A stretch of DNA of 64,000 bases from Nitrospira sp. GTDB taxonomy: Bacteria > Nitrospirota > Nitrospiria > Nitrospirales > Nitrospiraceae. The stretch is taken from NCBI GenBank assembly GCA_024998685.1, contig JACOEH010000017.1:27495-91494 (forward strand), in the 5' to 3' direction. Position numbers and translations under genes: made by a program. Under the pieces are notes generated by a model. It made no database searches, was not told where the DNA came from, and was given only the letters and a program-made list of their open reading frames with translations. Every line of letters begins with the position of its first letter. Position 1 is the stretch's first letter. Shown here piece by piece: positions 22,201 to 31,578 of this stretch.

Positions 22201-22439
22201 TCGAGGTGAATGATACGGGTTCCGGCATTCCTGCATCAGTGCTCCCGCGGGTCTTTGACCCGTTTTTTACGACCAAAGGAGAAGGTGAAGGGACGGGGCT
22301 GGGACTCTCGGTCAATCTCGGCATCATGGAACGGCATGGCGGAAATATTTTGGTCGAGAGTGAAGTCGGGAAGGGAACGACCTTCACACTGTGCCTGCCC
22401 GTGTCACGAGAGCGTACCTTTGCGGAGAAGGAAGCATGA
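19260..22439 (+). CDS. Sensor histidine kinase with extracellular sensor, HAMP and multiple PAS domains
   Basis: N-terminal TM, Cache-like region, second TM, HAMP, three PAS-like segments, HisKA (LAAGVAHEINNPLGGILN) and HATPase (NDTGSGIP, FDPFFTTKGEGEGTGLGLSV). Confidence 0.92.
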   Translation: MALWSRSYSLQQKIIAAIVMVGLLPLTLLLALIYVEERRALRESTGANFKEVAVEAARRIEIHITQGMNEAQQLATTPFLRTAVSEANRTYEGKDAQSISEIIKDWQQRWGQRDKRSEFPHFVNRIVTNYLIRWHEIRKSDYIGILVTDGQGALVVSSIPQVEYSYAKTAWWQAVIQGDSQHPYVSEIAFDPSFGTHVVVVAAPILDDRRQAVIGAVTILLRRDTLFQSIAEGSFGVTGHAMLFASDGGVVICPVLGPEAHSIDAELLGTLGATKSGWTVAVDDSHGNKHALIGFAPVRFSEQLAKGSLGGKRWMTLVRQDAAETFAPLGELMTKMLLFGSVVLIGLGGIGVVVARRIARPIRLLHDGVQQIGSGHLEQRVELKTGDEIEGLAQAFNQMASNLQRSFGQLEQRMTEVRQLEEKYRDLIEHAPEMICQLDRGGRLVHVNKTGLDKFGYTSDEMLGMKLWECAAAGQELNILHFLERLVSHGQSSMETVLLAKDGRVMDVEVHGTALFDQERGGLIHSRAFVRDVTERRRLEREIQRYTVGLEQAVSERTQQLTVSQARYKALFDFVADSVFMVSETGSVVAVNEREERVLGYADSEIVGKNFLDIVPDAHHRNFTDWLCDVSTEQRQVATQEMTVYDADRHEIPVEMDLIRVGGTEPVLVMVQLRDITDRKKLERQLQSYREDLEFKVRARTREIEETKQYLENLLENANDVIYTLDLDQQFTYVNGKINAWGYRKDDLIGRPYLSLLSRRHRGRRLKSTLDIGAKQVYEVEVVTRLGEVRAVMVSVSPLQGADGKILGVLGIARDMTETKKLERQIRHAEKLASIGQLAAGVAHEINNPLGGILNCLYNLRKGSLSPARQEEYWASMEHGVRRVQKIVRQLLDFSQQHEPAFSPADINRIVDQVLGLTTHLFVPNRIRLETFPGHGLPNVMVDRHMIEQVLMNLILNAVQAMKNGGVLTLRTSVAEGICRVEVNDTGSGIPASVLPRVFDPFFTTKGEGEGTGLGLSVNLGIMERHGGNILVESEVGKGTTFTLCLPVSRERTFAEKEA

Positions 22440-23890
22440 AAGGGCTGACCATTCTGCTGGTCGACGATGAGCCCTTGATGCGCCTTTCCATGATGGACGC
22501 ATTGGAGGCTGTCGGCTGCGATGTCCGAGCGGTACCGACCGGTACGGAGGGGATCGAGGCGATCCGAGAGAAAACATTTGATTTAGTCATCACCGATCTC
22601 CGGTTACCTGGTGTGGACGGGTTGACTGTGCTCCAGACGGCAAAAGACAAGGAGCCCCAGACCGAGGTGCTCGTCATTACCGCACATGGATCGGTAGAAA
22701 CAGCCGTTGAAGCCATGAAATTGGGGGCGTTTGATTACATCACGAAGCCGTTCCAAATGGATGAATTGCTCCTGATCGTTGAGCGGGTCGGCAGCATGAT
22801 CACACTCCGTCGGGAGAATCAGGATCTCAAACACCAACTGGAGGACAAGTTCTGCTTCAACGGTATTTTAGGGGCGAACAGTCAGATGCGCGCCGTGCTG
22901 GATAAGATCAAGCTCGTGGCTGAGACCGATTCTACCGTCCTGATCGTCGGGGAGAGCGGAACCGGAAAGGAACTTGTCGCCAATGCGCTGCATCAGAACA
23001 GCGCGCGAAAAGGGTATCCGCTGATCAAAGTCAGCTGTGCCGCGTTGCCGGAGACGTTGCTGGAAGCGGAACTCTTCGGCCATGAGAAAGGCGCGTTTAC
23101 GGGTGCTCTGCGTCAGCGTCGCGGGCGATTCGAAATGGCGAATCAAGGAACCTTGTTCCTTGATGAAATCGGCGAAATCTCCCCTGTGGTGCAGGTGAAA
23201 CTCTTGCGCGTCCTGCAAGAGCGTACCTTCGAACGGCTCGGGAGCAATGAGCCGATCGAAGCGGATGTGCGGCTGGTGTGTGCCACACAGAAAGATTTGC
23301 GTAAAGAAGTGGCTCGGGGCCGGTTCCGCGAAGACCTCTTTTACCGACTCAACGTCGTACCCATCGTCGTTCCACCGCTCAGGCAACGCCAAGAAGACAT
23401 TATGGTGATCGCCGATCATGTCCTCGAAGCATGCTCGCTCAAGCTGAACAAGCAACTGCGTGGCTTTTCCCAGCAGGCGCGTGAATTGTTGCTTCGCTAT
23501 TCGTACCCGGGAAATGTGCGGGAATTGGAGAACATGGTCGAGCGGTCTGTGGCTCTGGGGCGAGATCGGGCCGCGGTGCAACCGGCCGACCTCTGTGGAT
23601 TTCAAGCCTGCCCCTACCTGGGGGATGTCCAACAAGAATCCTGCGGGTTCTGTAGCGAAGGGTTGACCGGAGGGAAAAAAAAGAAGGATTCGCCCTTGAC
23701 CTCGCTCGCCGCCGCACGAGAAAGTTTCGAGAAGGACTACATCGTCTCCGTATTGGAGCGCACCGACGGGAGCCGCACGAACGCCTCGAGAATCTTGGGA
23801 TTGTCCAGAAAGGCCCTGTGGGAAAAATGCAAACGCTATGGTATTCCGTCGGCGCACAGCGACGCCGCGGAGATAGAGGAGGGATCATGA
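22436..23890 (+). CDS. Sigma-54-dependent response regulator (NtrC family)
   Basis: Receiver domain (LLVDDEPLMRLSM, DLVITDLRLPGVDG), AAA+ (GESGTGKELVANALH, ELFGHEKGAFTGA), Fis-type HTH; ATGA overlap with kinase. Confidence 0.95.
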   Translation: MKGLTILLVDDEPLMRLSMMDALEAVGCDVRAVPTGTEGIEAIREKTFDLVITDLRLPGVDGLTVLQTAKDKEPQTEVLVITAHGSVETAVEAMKLGAFDYITKPFQMDELLLIVERVGSMITLRRENQDLKHQLEDKFCFNGILGANSQMRAVLDKIKLVAETDSTVLIVGESGTGKELVANALHQNSARKGYPLIKVSCAALPETLLEAELFGHEKGAFTGALRQRRGRFEMANQGTLFLDEIGEISPVVQVKLLRVLQERTFERLGSNEPIEADVRLVCATQKDLRKEVARGRFREDLFYRLNVVPIVVPPLRQRQEDIMVIADHVLEACSLKLNKQLRGFSQQARELLLRYSYPGNVRELENMVERSVALGRDRAAVQPADLCGFQACPYLGDVQQESCGFCSEGLTGGKKKKDSPLTSLAAARESFEKDYIVSVLERTDGSRTNASRILGLSRKALWEKCKRYGIPSAHSDAAEIEEGS

Positions 23891-24294
23891 ATGTTCGGTG
23901 CCACGTTAGCCTTATCTCGTTCAGCATGGTTCTATTCGCGGGAAGCGGGTATGCCGCCGAGCCGGCGGAAGTGGAACAATTCGTCAAGGCACGAATCGAG
24001 ATCGGTGAGATGATGACGAACTATTTCAAGGGTGGAACGGGCTATGGCGAGGGGCAGCGTCCGTCGCAGGACCAAATGCGACAAATGGGAGCGGACATCA
24101 ATACTAAACTCACTGCGCTCCTCGCCAAGCACGATTTGACGCTCGATGAATATCGCAAACGCAGCCCCGGGGTATTTGCGGATGATGCGGCGGTCAAAAG
24201 CTATCTCAATGAGCATCCGGACCTGAAACAACGTTATGAGGCGCTCCCACTCGATCGAATGGGGCGTGGTGGGAGTACGGGCCGGGGGTACTGA
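23887..24294 (+). CDS. Exported hypothetical protein
   Basis: Signal peptide; start ATG overlaps end of the regulator gene; no recognised family. Confidence 0.6.
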   Translation: MNVRCHVSLISFSMVLFAGSGYAAEPAEVEQFVKARIEIGEMMTNYFKGGTGYGEGQRPSQDQMRQMGADINTKLTALLAKHDLTLDEYRKRSPGVFADDAAVKSYLNEHPDLKQRYEALPLDRMGRGGSTGRGY

Positions 24295-24336
24295 CTTCTA
24301 TCCGGCCACATTGCTCCGGAATAAGGCGTTGCCCTT

Positions 24337-25308
24337 TTGCAATACGTTCATCTCGGTCGCTCAGGACTGAAAGTCAGTCGGCTCTGTCTCGGCACGATGA
24401 ATTTCGGGCCGCAGACCAGCGAAGCGGACAGCTTCGCCTTGATGGATCGAGCCTTGGAGCTCGGTATCAACTTTTTCGACACGGCAAACGTGTACGGCTG
24501 GAAGGTCGGTGAAGGATGGACGGAGCAGATCATCGGCCGCTGGTTCGCACGAGGAGGAGACCGCCGAGACAAAGTGGTGTTGGCCACGAAGGTCTACGGC
24601 CGCATGGGTGACTGGCCCAATCAGTCACGTCTCTCGGCCGTACACATCAAGCGAGCGTGCGAGGACAGTCTCCGACGGTTGAAGACGGATTGGATCGATG
24701 TGTATCAAATGCATCATGTCGATCGAGAAACACCATGGGAAGAAATCTGGCAAGCGATGGAGCAGTTGGTCAGGGAAGGCAAAGTGGTCTATGTGGGCAG
24801 CAGCAATTTTGCCGGTTGGCACGTGGCCCAGGCTCAGGAAGCCGCGCGCAGCCGTCACTTTTTGGGGCTGGTGTCGGAGCAAAGTCTCTATAACCTCAAT
24901 GAACGTACGATTGAATTGGAAGTCATTCCTGCCTGTGAAGCCTACGGCATCGGTCTGATCCCGTGGAGTCCGCTCGGTCGGGGATTGTTGGCCGGCGTTC
25001 TGCAGGCCGACAACGTTGGTCGGCGAGCGGACGTCGACTTGAAACAAGAGGTCATCAAGTCCCGCCCCAAATTGGAAGCGTACGAGGGGCTGTGCGCACG
25101 GATTGGTGAAACACCGGCGAATGTCGCGCTTGCCTGGCTGCTGCACCAACGAGCGGTCACTTCACCCATTCTCGGTCCTCGCACAATGGAACAGCTGGAA
25201 GGGGCTATGAGGGCATTGAGCCTCTCCCTGGGCGGCGACATCTTGCAACAACTCGACGAGCTCTTTCCTGGACCCGGTGGAGCGGCGCCGGAGTCCTATG
25301 CCTGGTAG
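24337..25308 (+). CDS. Aldo/keto reductase
   Basis: LGRSGLKVSRLCLGTMNFG; DTANVYG; WIDVYQMHHVDRETPWEE; GSSNFAGWHV. Confidence 0.92.
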   Translation: MQYVHLGRSGLKVSRLCLGTMNFGPQTSEADSFALMDRALELGINFFDTANVYGWKVGEGWTEQIIGRWFARGGDRRDKVVLATKVYGRMGDWPNQSRLSAVHIKRACEDSLRRLKTDWIDVYQMHHVDRETPWEEIWQAMEQLVREGKVVYVGSSNFAGWHVAQAQEAARSRHFLGLVSEQSLYNLNERTIELEVIPACEAYGIGLIPWSPLGRGLLAGVLQADNVGRRADVDLKQEVIKSRPKLEAYEGLCARIGETPANVALAWLLHQRAVTSPILGPRTMEQLEGAMRALSLSLGGDILQQLDELFPGPGGAAPESYAW

Positions 25309-25531
25309 CCCGCCATCTTTCATCGTACTTACTCCCCGCGTATAAACATCAACGATGTTCCAAATAATCCGCTCTCGCGGCAAGAGATGAATATGTATTC
25401 GCCTACCGCGGGCCATTCGGCTCTGGTTTGAGAAATTGGTCCCTGGATCTTTTTCACCATTCGACGGAGCCATCTTTCTTCTTCTCAGCCCTTGACAGAT
25501 ACAAAACGTCGCTCCTGATGCTGAGAACCTC

Positions 25532-25792
25532 CATCCACAGAAAAGTTGAGAACCTGTGGATAACGATCCGAATAAAGGCACTTGTGAGTGGGCGGCCGGC
25601 GGCGGCCATAGGATGTCAAGCAGATTTTTCTAGGTATGCGTGAAAACATGCAGAAGTATTACGCAGGACACTATTAGTTGTGGCCGACTTGCTAGGAGGC
25701 GGATGCCTAAAAAATAGGCGAATCGATGAATCCACGCGCTATTTGCCTCGTCCCTTCTCAAATCCAGAGACTTGTTCACAAGGTTATCCACA
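25532..25792. promoter_or_regulatory. Cluster of DnaA-box-like 9-mers in a long intergenic region
   Basis: CATCCACAG 25532-25540; TGTGGATAA (reverse of TTATCCACA) 25555-25563; TTGTTCACA 25772-25780; TTATCCACA 25784-25792. Confidence 0.5.
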
Positions 25793-25916
25793 GAAGATGG
25801 GGAGTAAAAATTACCATGCCGATTCGCAGGTAGTTCGTTTTCCATGTGAATTTTATTCGATTGCGAGGAACTTTCTTTCGTCTCTGCGGTTAGAGGGAGG
25901 GAGGAGAAAACAGTTG

Positions 25917-26561
25917 TCAGTCGTAAGGCGGAGCATGACCCGGCTTCCACTTGATGCTACAACCGATGCTGGCTCTCTGGTTCCCGTCGACCGGCTGGCC
26001 GACGTGCACGGCTTGGATGGCGGCGCGGAGGTCACGGCCCGTGACCGGCTTGTTGTTGCCGGGTCGGCTCTCATCCAATTGCCCGCGATACACCAGACGC
26101 CGATCTCGATCAAAGAGATAAAAGTCCGGCGTGCAGGCGGCGCGATAGGCCTTCGCAACTTCCTGCGTCTCGTCGTGGCAAAATGGAAAGGTCAATCCCA
26201 GGCGTAAGGCCATTTCTTTGAGCTTGGGAGGCGAGTCATCGGGATATCCGACCGAGTCATTGCTGCTGATGGCCATGATGCCTAAATCCGTGTCGCGATA
26301 GTCGCGTCCAAGCCTGGCAAGCTCCTGCTCGACATGCACCACGTACGGGCAATGTCTGCAGATAAACATCACCAAGAGAGCGGTTTTATCGGCAAATGAT
26401 TCGAGTGAATAGGTCCGGCCGCTCACGACATCGTGCAGTGAGAAGGGCGGTGCGGCTGTTCCCAGGGGAAGCATGGCGGATGGTGTCGCCACAATGGCAG
26501 CTCCTTTTTGATGCTGGTAAGGAAGAAGATGCCGCATGTCGCCGGCTGGGTCAAGTACCAA
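25917..26561 (-). CDS. Thioredoxin-fold/AhpC-TSA family protein (probable start 26474)
   Basis: LPLGTAAPPFSLHDVVSGRTYSLESF, FICRHCPYVVHVEQEL, DFYLFDRDRRLVYRGQLDESRPGN. Confidence 0.9.
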   Translation of the reverse strand: MVLDPAGDMRHLLPYQHQKGAAIVATPSAMLPLGTAAPPFSLHDVVSGRTYSLESFADKTALLVMFICRHCPYVVHVEQELARLGRDYRDTDLGIMAISSNDSVGYPDDSPPKLKEMALRLGLTFPFCHDETQEVAKAYRAACTPDFYLFDRDRRLVYRGQLDESRPGNNKPVTGRDLRAAIQAVHVGQPVDGNQRASIGCSIKWKPGHAPPYD

Positions 26562-26652
26562 TGAGGTGGCGGCGTTTCTTGCGCCATAGTTGAGGGGAAG
26601 CTATGCTGCCGCAGTGATGACAGAGATGAGTTGTCCCGTCGTTGAGAGGAGG

Positions 26653-27387
26653 ATGAGGATGAGCATGTGGATTGTTTGGTGGCTGGTGCTGCTGGGGTTT
26701 CCAATCGCGGTGCAGGCCCATGATGAGACGAAGCCCGAGATGCCGACCCTCACGGTCAGCGAAACCGGGACGGTAACGCACGCGCCGGATACGGCTTTTG
26801 TGACGTTCGGCTTGGACAGTCCCGGTAAAGTACTCGCCGAGGCGCAAAAACGGAACAGCGTCACCATGAGCCATGTCATGGATCGGCTGCGGGACTTACA
26901 GATCGACAAGGACCTGATCCAAACCTCGTCCTTTACGGTCTCTCCGCAGTATCGACCGCCGCCTAAACGCTCCGCCGATACGCCGCCTGCTCCTCCGGAA
27001 ATTATCGGCTACGTCGTCAGCAATATGGTAACGGTGGAAATCCGTGCCCTCGACAGAATCGGCACAGTAATCGAAGAAGTCTTAAAAGCCGGTGCGAACA
27101 GCTTTCGCGGGTTGCACTGGGGGTTGCGTGATGAACAATCAGTACGTCTGAGCGCATTGAAACAGGCTGCGGCCAAGGCGCGCGAGAAAGCGGCGGTGCT
27201 GAGCGAGGCGCTGCAGGTGAAACTTGTGCGGGTGTTATCAGTCAGCGAAGGCGGACATGTGGTCAGACCGGCCGCTCCGATGGCGCGTATGGCCATGGAG
27301 GCGAGTGCAGGCGAGGTGCTGATCTCGCCGGGGGAGATGAAAGTCGAGGCGTCGGTGACGCTGGTCTACGAAATCGCTCCAAACTGA
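26653..27387 (+). CDS. SIMPL domain (DUF541) exported protein
   Basis: Signal peptide then LTVSETGTVTHAPDTAFVTFGLDS; IGYVVSNMVTVEIRALDRIGTVIEEVLKAGAN. Confidence 0.88.
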   Translation: MRMSMWIVWWLVLLGFPIAVQAHDETKPEMPTLTVSETGTVTHAPDTAFVTFGLDSPGKVLAEAQKRNSVTMSHVMDRLRDLQIDKDLIQTSSFTVSPQYRPPPKRSADTPPAPPEIIGYVVSNMVTVEIRALDRIGTVIEEVLKAGANSFRGLHWGLRDEQSVRLSALKQAAAKAREKAAVLSEALQVKLVRVLSVSEGGHVVRPAAPMARMAMEASAGEVLISPGEMKVEASVTLVYEIAPN

Positions 27388-27576
27388 AGCGCGGCGCTTC
27401 TTTGCAGGACTCAGATCATCTGCAGAGACCATTGGAAGCGATCGATGCGGACATCGAGGCGATCGAGCAGGATCTCGTAAAGATGTTAAGCATCCTCAAG
27501 GTAAGGCTTGCGCACTCATGTGTCCCAGGCTATCATTCTGCTATCGTTGGCGACAGATAGCGGAAAGCGAGGAACA

Positions 27577-27810
27577 ATGGCTCAAATTCTCATCAGAAAC
27601 TTGGACGACAAACTGGTTGGACGGCTCAAAAAGCGGGCTAAGGGGCATGGGCGATCGTTGCAGGCCGAGGCGAAGCGGATTCTGGAAGAGGCCGCGCCCG
27701 ACTATGAGGCGGTCTGGAGGCGGATCGATCGTTTCCGCAACAAGCTGAAGCGGTCGGGGCGAACCTTCAGCGACAGCGCCGAGTTGATCCGAGAGGATCG
27801 CGATCGGTGA
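27577..27810 (+). CDS. FitA/VapB-like antitoxin (RHH family)
   Basis: MAQILIRNLDDKLVGRLKKRAKGHGRSLQAEAKRILEEA; overlaps PIN gene. Confidence 0.85.
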   Translation: MAQILIRNLDDKLVGRLKKRAKGHGRSLQAEAKRILEEAAPDYEAVWRRIDRFRNKLKRSGRTFSDSAELIREDRDR

Positions 27811-28229
27811 GCCACTATGTGGTTGACGCGAGTGTCGCGGTCAAGTGGTTTGTCTCGGAAGTCCATAGCGATCCAGCGCTTCGGCTGCGCGACCAAGCGC
27901 ATACCTTGCATGCGCCGGCTTTCTTTACATTGGAATTCGCCAATGCGCTGTGCAAAAAGCTGCGGCGGGAAGAGTTGACGAAAGCGCAAGCCAGATACGC
28001 TCTTGGCGAGTTGCACAATATCCCGTTATTCCGGCATGCCGACGACGCACTCCTCCCCTCTGCCTTCGATCTTGCCGCTGACACACAAGCCGCCTTGTAC
28101 GACTGCTTGTATCTGGCCTTGGCTTTCATCGTCGACGCCCGGTTTGTGACGGCAGATCGGAAGTGTGCGGAGACTCTGACGCGATCTCGTTACGGCTCAT
28201 ACCTCTTGTGGATCGAAGACGTCCCATGA
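27807..28229 (+). CDS. PIN-domain toxin (VapC-like)
   Basis: YVVDASVAVKWFVSE; YDCLYLALAFIVDARFVTADRK. Confidence 0.88.
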   Translation: MSHYVVDASVAVKWFVSEVHSDPALRLRDQAHTLHAPAFFTLEFANALCKKLRREELTKAQARYALGELHNIPLFRHADDALLPSAFDLAADTQAALYDCLYLALAFIVDARFVTADRKCAETLTRSRYGSYLLWIEDVP

Positions 28230-28256
28230 GGTGGAAGCCCTGTCCGGCCTATCCTC

Positions 28257-28517
28257 ATGAATAAGCAGAAGCTGCTGGCAAAGGCATTGGCCGGCTCGAA
28301 AAATCTGTGGTTCACCGAAGCCGTCGCGCTCGCAAAAGCGTTCGGTTATCGTTTGGCGAGGACCAAAGGAAGCCATCACATTTTCGTTCATCCTAAAATC
28401 AAGGAACTGATCAACCTTCAAGAAGTCGGAGGCAAGGCAAAGCCGTATCAAGTCCGTCAGTTGCTGGATATCGTGGAACGGTATAATCTACTGCTGGAAT
28501 TGGGAGATGAGTCATGA
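28257..28517 (+). CDS. HicA-like toxin
   Basis: ALAKAFGYRLARTKGSHHIFVHPKIKELINLQEVGGKAKPYQVRQLLDIV. Confidence 0.8.
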   Translation: MNKQKLLAKALAGSKNLWFTEAVALAKAFGYRLARTKGSHHIFVHPKIKELINLQEVGGKAKPYQVRQLLDIVERYNLLLELGDES

Positions 28518-28735
28518 AGGATTATCACATCAACATCTTCTACAGCGATGCCGACAAGGGCTACATCGCCGATATTCCTGATCTCGAAGCCTGTTCTGCT
28601 TTCGGCAAAACACCGGCAGAGGCGCTCAGACAGGCGCAGCTGGCCAAGAAGGCATGGTTGGAAGCGGCTCGTGCCGAGGGCAAACCCATTCCCCGTCCAC
28701 GGTACCGGCCTGCGATTTATCAGACCGGCTCATGA
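28514..28735 (+). CDS. HicB-like antitoxin
   Basis: YHINIFYSDADKGYIADIPDLEACSAFGKTPAEALRQAQLAKKAWLEAA; overlaps upstream HicA-like gene. Confidence 0.85.
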   Translation: MKDYHINIFYSDADKGYIADIPDLEACSAFGKTPAEALRQAQLAKKAWLEAARAEGKPIPRPRYRPAIYQTGS

Positions 28736-28861
28736 GCGGTTCCCCGAACGCTGACGAGTTGTCCCCCGCCTCGTTCTTCTTCTGATTCGGCCAGATGATT
28801 TCTGCTCAGTAAAAGAGTATCCTGCGGCGCAATTTGGTTAGCGTTCCACAGGGACAGGTGC

Positions 28862-31525
28862 ATGGCCAAGAAAGCCAAGTCTGCGGCAAAGCTGAATCAG
28901 ACTGCCCCGTACAAGCATCCTGAGGCCACAAGCCTCATGCGCCCGGAGGTCGGCACGCAGGCGCAGTTCAAGAAGAAGAAATCGCCGAAGACCTACCGGT
29001 ACGATTCGTCGCTCTCGCCCTCGCTTGATTGGGATGCTGAGAATCCGACTCGCGAGCAGGGAGAGCAACTCATCAAGCAAGTGATCGATGCCAAGAGCCT
29101 CGAAGAAGCGAAGGCTGCCGCATCGAAGCTCAAGAGTCTCAGCAAACCGTTTCTGAACTGGGCCGGCAAGGCCGAACGCCTCTCGTTCGACGTGCCGACC
29201 TTGCCGCTCTTTATCCATGAACGGCTTTCCACCAAAGCCATCATTGAAACGCTGGCCGGGCATAAGACCGACAAGCAGGAGGATATGTTCGCCCTGTTCG
29301 GCGACCCGCAACATTCGATTACCGATCAGGTGTTGAAAGCTTACGAGTATCAGGATAATTGGACGAATCGGATGGTGTTGGGCGATTCGCTCCTCGTCAT
29401 GAACTCGTTGCTGCACTACGAAGGTCTCGGCGGCCAGGTGCAGATGATCTATATGGACCCGCCCTACGGCGTGAAGTTCGGCAGCAACTTCCAGCCCTTC
29501 GTCCGCAAGCGTGACGTCTCTCACAACGACGACGAGGACATGACCCGCGAGCCAGAAATGGTCCAGGCCTACCGGGATACCTGGGAACTGGGTCTGCATT
29601 CCTATTTGACCTATCTGCGAGACAGGCTGCTCCTGGCCCGCGATCTGCTCACACCCAGCGGCAGCATCTTCGTCCAGATCAGCGACGAAAACCTGCACCA
29701 TGTGCGAGAAGTGATGGATGAGGTGTTTGGGGCCGAAAATTTCGTCGTCCAGATTAGCGTGCAAAAGACTGGAAGCCAGACGGGTACTTTTGTTCAACCA
29801 AACACCGATTTCCTGCTTTGGTACTCCAAGGAAAAGACTGCAGCTGAGCGTAAGTTTCATCGTGTATTCCTGAAGCGTCGATTACACAGTGCAGGTGGAA
29901 CCGGCTATACAATGGTCGAACTGCCAGATGGCGCAGATCGGCCTCTATCGGACGAAGAATATGAGAATTTGGATTTATTGCCGACTGGGTCGAGAATCTG
30001 GTCTGCTTATCCTCTGACCTCTGAAGGCTTTCGCCCGACAACAACTGTGGATTTCCGATTTGAAGGGAAGGTTTTTCACCCGGGAGCATCGCGACATTGG
30101 GGTGTTACGGTTGACGAACTCGCAAAGGTAGGAGAAAAGGGTCGTCTTGTCGTGCAGCGAGGACAAGTGCGATTGAAACGGTACTTTGACGACTTTCCTA
30201 TTATTCCACTAACCGCCTATTGGGATGACGTTGGTGGTGCCGGGGACCGACTCTATGTGGTGCAAACTTCCACCAAAGTAGTTGAACGCTGCGTTCTCAT
30301 GACCACAGACCCAGGCGATCTGGTTCTCGATCCAACCTGTGGCAGCGGCACAACGGCTTATGTTGCTGAACAATGGGGCCGGCGTTGGATTACGGCAGAT
30401 ACCAGTCGTGTACCACTGGCACTTGCGCGCCAGCGGCTTCTGACTGCCACGTTCCCTTGGTACGACTTGAAAGACGATAACCGAGGTCCAGCCGGCGGTT
30501 TCACCTACAAGCGCAAGCAGAATAAGAAGGGCGAAGAGGTCGGTGGCATCGTCCCGCACATTACACTCAAGTCGATTGCGAACAACGAGCCGCCGGCTGA
30601 AGAAGTGTTGGTAGATCGGCCTGAAGTGGAGAACGGCATCACGCGCGTGACTGGGCCGTTCTGTCTCGAAGCCACGATTCCTACGCCAGTGGATTGGGAA
30701 GGTGATGGCGTTGAAGATTCCGGGGCCGGTTCGACCGAAGCTTATGGCTCCTTTGTCGATCGGATGCTCGAAGTGCTGCGTAAGAGCCCCGTTCTTCGAT
30801 TGGAAGGCAACAAGACCGTCACGCTGAAGAATATCCGTCCGCCTGCCAAGACGTTGTCGCTCTCCGCCGAAGCCCTGGTGACAAATGGACAAGACAAGCC
30901 GGTGGCGCTGGTGTTCGGTCCAGAGAACGGCGCGGTCAGTGAAAAGCTGGTCTATGAGGCGGCACGCGAGGCGCACGCCAAGAGCTACGCACATCTCTAT
31001 GTCGTTGGCTTTGCCATTCAACCCAACGCGCGGACGCTGGTGGAGAAATGCTCTGACGTGATGGGCGTGCCTGCCACCTACGTACAAGCGACGCCGGATT
31101 TAATGATGGGCGACTTGCTCAAGAACATGCGGTCGAGCCAGATCTTCAGCGTGTGCGGCCAGCCGGAGATCAAGGTGAGTCGCAACAAGGAGAAACAGTA
31201 CCAGGTTGAGCTGCTTGGTCTGGATGTGTTTGACCCCATCACAATGGACGTTGCACATCGCGGCGGTAACGACGTACCGGCCTGGTTCCTCGATATCGAT
31301 TACAACGACCTCTGTTTCCATGTCTCACAAGCCTTCTTCCCGCGCACCAGCGCTTGGGACAATCTCAAGAAGGCGCTCAAGGGCGAATACGAAGAAAGCG
31401 TGTGGGATCATCTGTCCGGCACGACCAGCGCGCCGTTCGAAGCGGGCGAGCACAGGCAGATCGCCGTCAAAATCATCGACGACCGGGGCAACGAATTACT
31501 GGTGGTGAAGAAGCTGTCGGCGTAG
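28862..31525 (+). CDS. Type III-like restriction-modification DNA methyltransferase (Mod)
   Basis: DNA methylase motifs IYMDPPYGVKFGSNF and DLVLDPTCGSGTTAYVAEQWGRRWI; partner Res gene downstream. Confidence 0.9.
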   Translation: MAKKAKSAAKLNQTAPYKHPEATSLMRPEVGTQAQFKKKKSPKTYRYDSSLSPSLDWDAENPTREQGEQLIKQVIDAKSLEEAKAAASKLKSLSKPFLNWAGKAERLSFDVPTLPLFIHERLSTKAIIETLAGHKTDKQEDMFALFGDPQHSITDQVLKAYEYQDNWTNRMVLGDSLLVMNSLLHYEGLGGQVQMIYMDPPYGVKFGSNFQPFVRKRDVSHNDDEDMTREPEMVQAYRDTWELGLHSYLTYLRDRLLLARDLLTPSGSIFVQISDENLHHVREVMDEVFGAENFVVQISVQKTGSQTGTFVQPNTDFLLWYSKEKTAAERKFHRVFLKRRLHSAGGTGYTMVELPDGADRPLSDEEYENLDLLPTGSRIWSAYPLTSEGFRPTTTVDFRFEGKVFHPGASRHWGVTVDELAKVGEKGRLVVQRGQVRLKRYFDDFPIIPLTAYWDDVGGAGDRLYVVQTSTKVVERCVLMTTDPGDLVLDPTCGSGTTAYVAEQWGRRWITADTSRVPLALARQRLLTATFPWYDLKDDNRGPAGGFTYKRKQNKKGEEVGGIVPHITLKSIANNEPPAEEVLVDRPEVENGITRVTGPFCLEATIPTPVDWEGDGVEDSGAGSTEAYGSFVDRMLEVLRKSPVLRLEGNKTVTLKNIRPPAKTLSLSAEALVTNGQDKPVALVFGPENGAVSEKLVYEAAREAHAKSYAHLYVVGFAIQPNARTLVEKCSDVMGVPATYVQATPDLMMGDLLKNMRSSQIFSVCGQPEIKVSRNKEKQYQVELLGLDVFDPITMDVAHRGGNDVPAWFLDIDYNDLCFHVSQAFFPRTSAWDNLKKALKGEYEESVWDHLSGTTSAPFEAGEHRQIAVKIIDDRGNELLVVKKLSA

Positions 31526-31548
31526 AGTGTTAGCACACAAAGTTCTCG

Positions 31549-31562
31549 ACCGACCGGTCGGT
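31549..31562. promoter_or_regulatory. Perfect palindrome ACCGACCGGTCGGT upstream of TA module
   Basis: 14-bp perfect dyad between mod stop and the RBS of the antitoxin gene. Confidence 0.4.
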
Positions 31563-31578
31563 GTATAGGAGGTGAGCG

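Noticed and set aside
22868-23857. Minus-strand ORF of 329 aa
   Set aside because: Antisense to the NtrC-type regulator, no domain.
25309-25916. Chromosomal replication origin (oriC)
   Set aside because: DnaA-box-like sites are present but there is no dnaA/dnaN/gyrB neighbourhood and flanking genes are mostly co-directional; kept only as a DnaA-box cluster finding.
27425-27515. HsdS C-terminal-like remnant (EAIDADIEAIEQDLVKMLSILK)
   Set aside because: Too short; resemblance is to a generic coiled-coil helix.
28838-29860. Minus-strand ORF of 340 aa
   Set aside because: Antisense to mod methyltransferase; a common artefact in GC-rich sequence.
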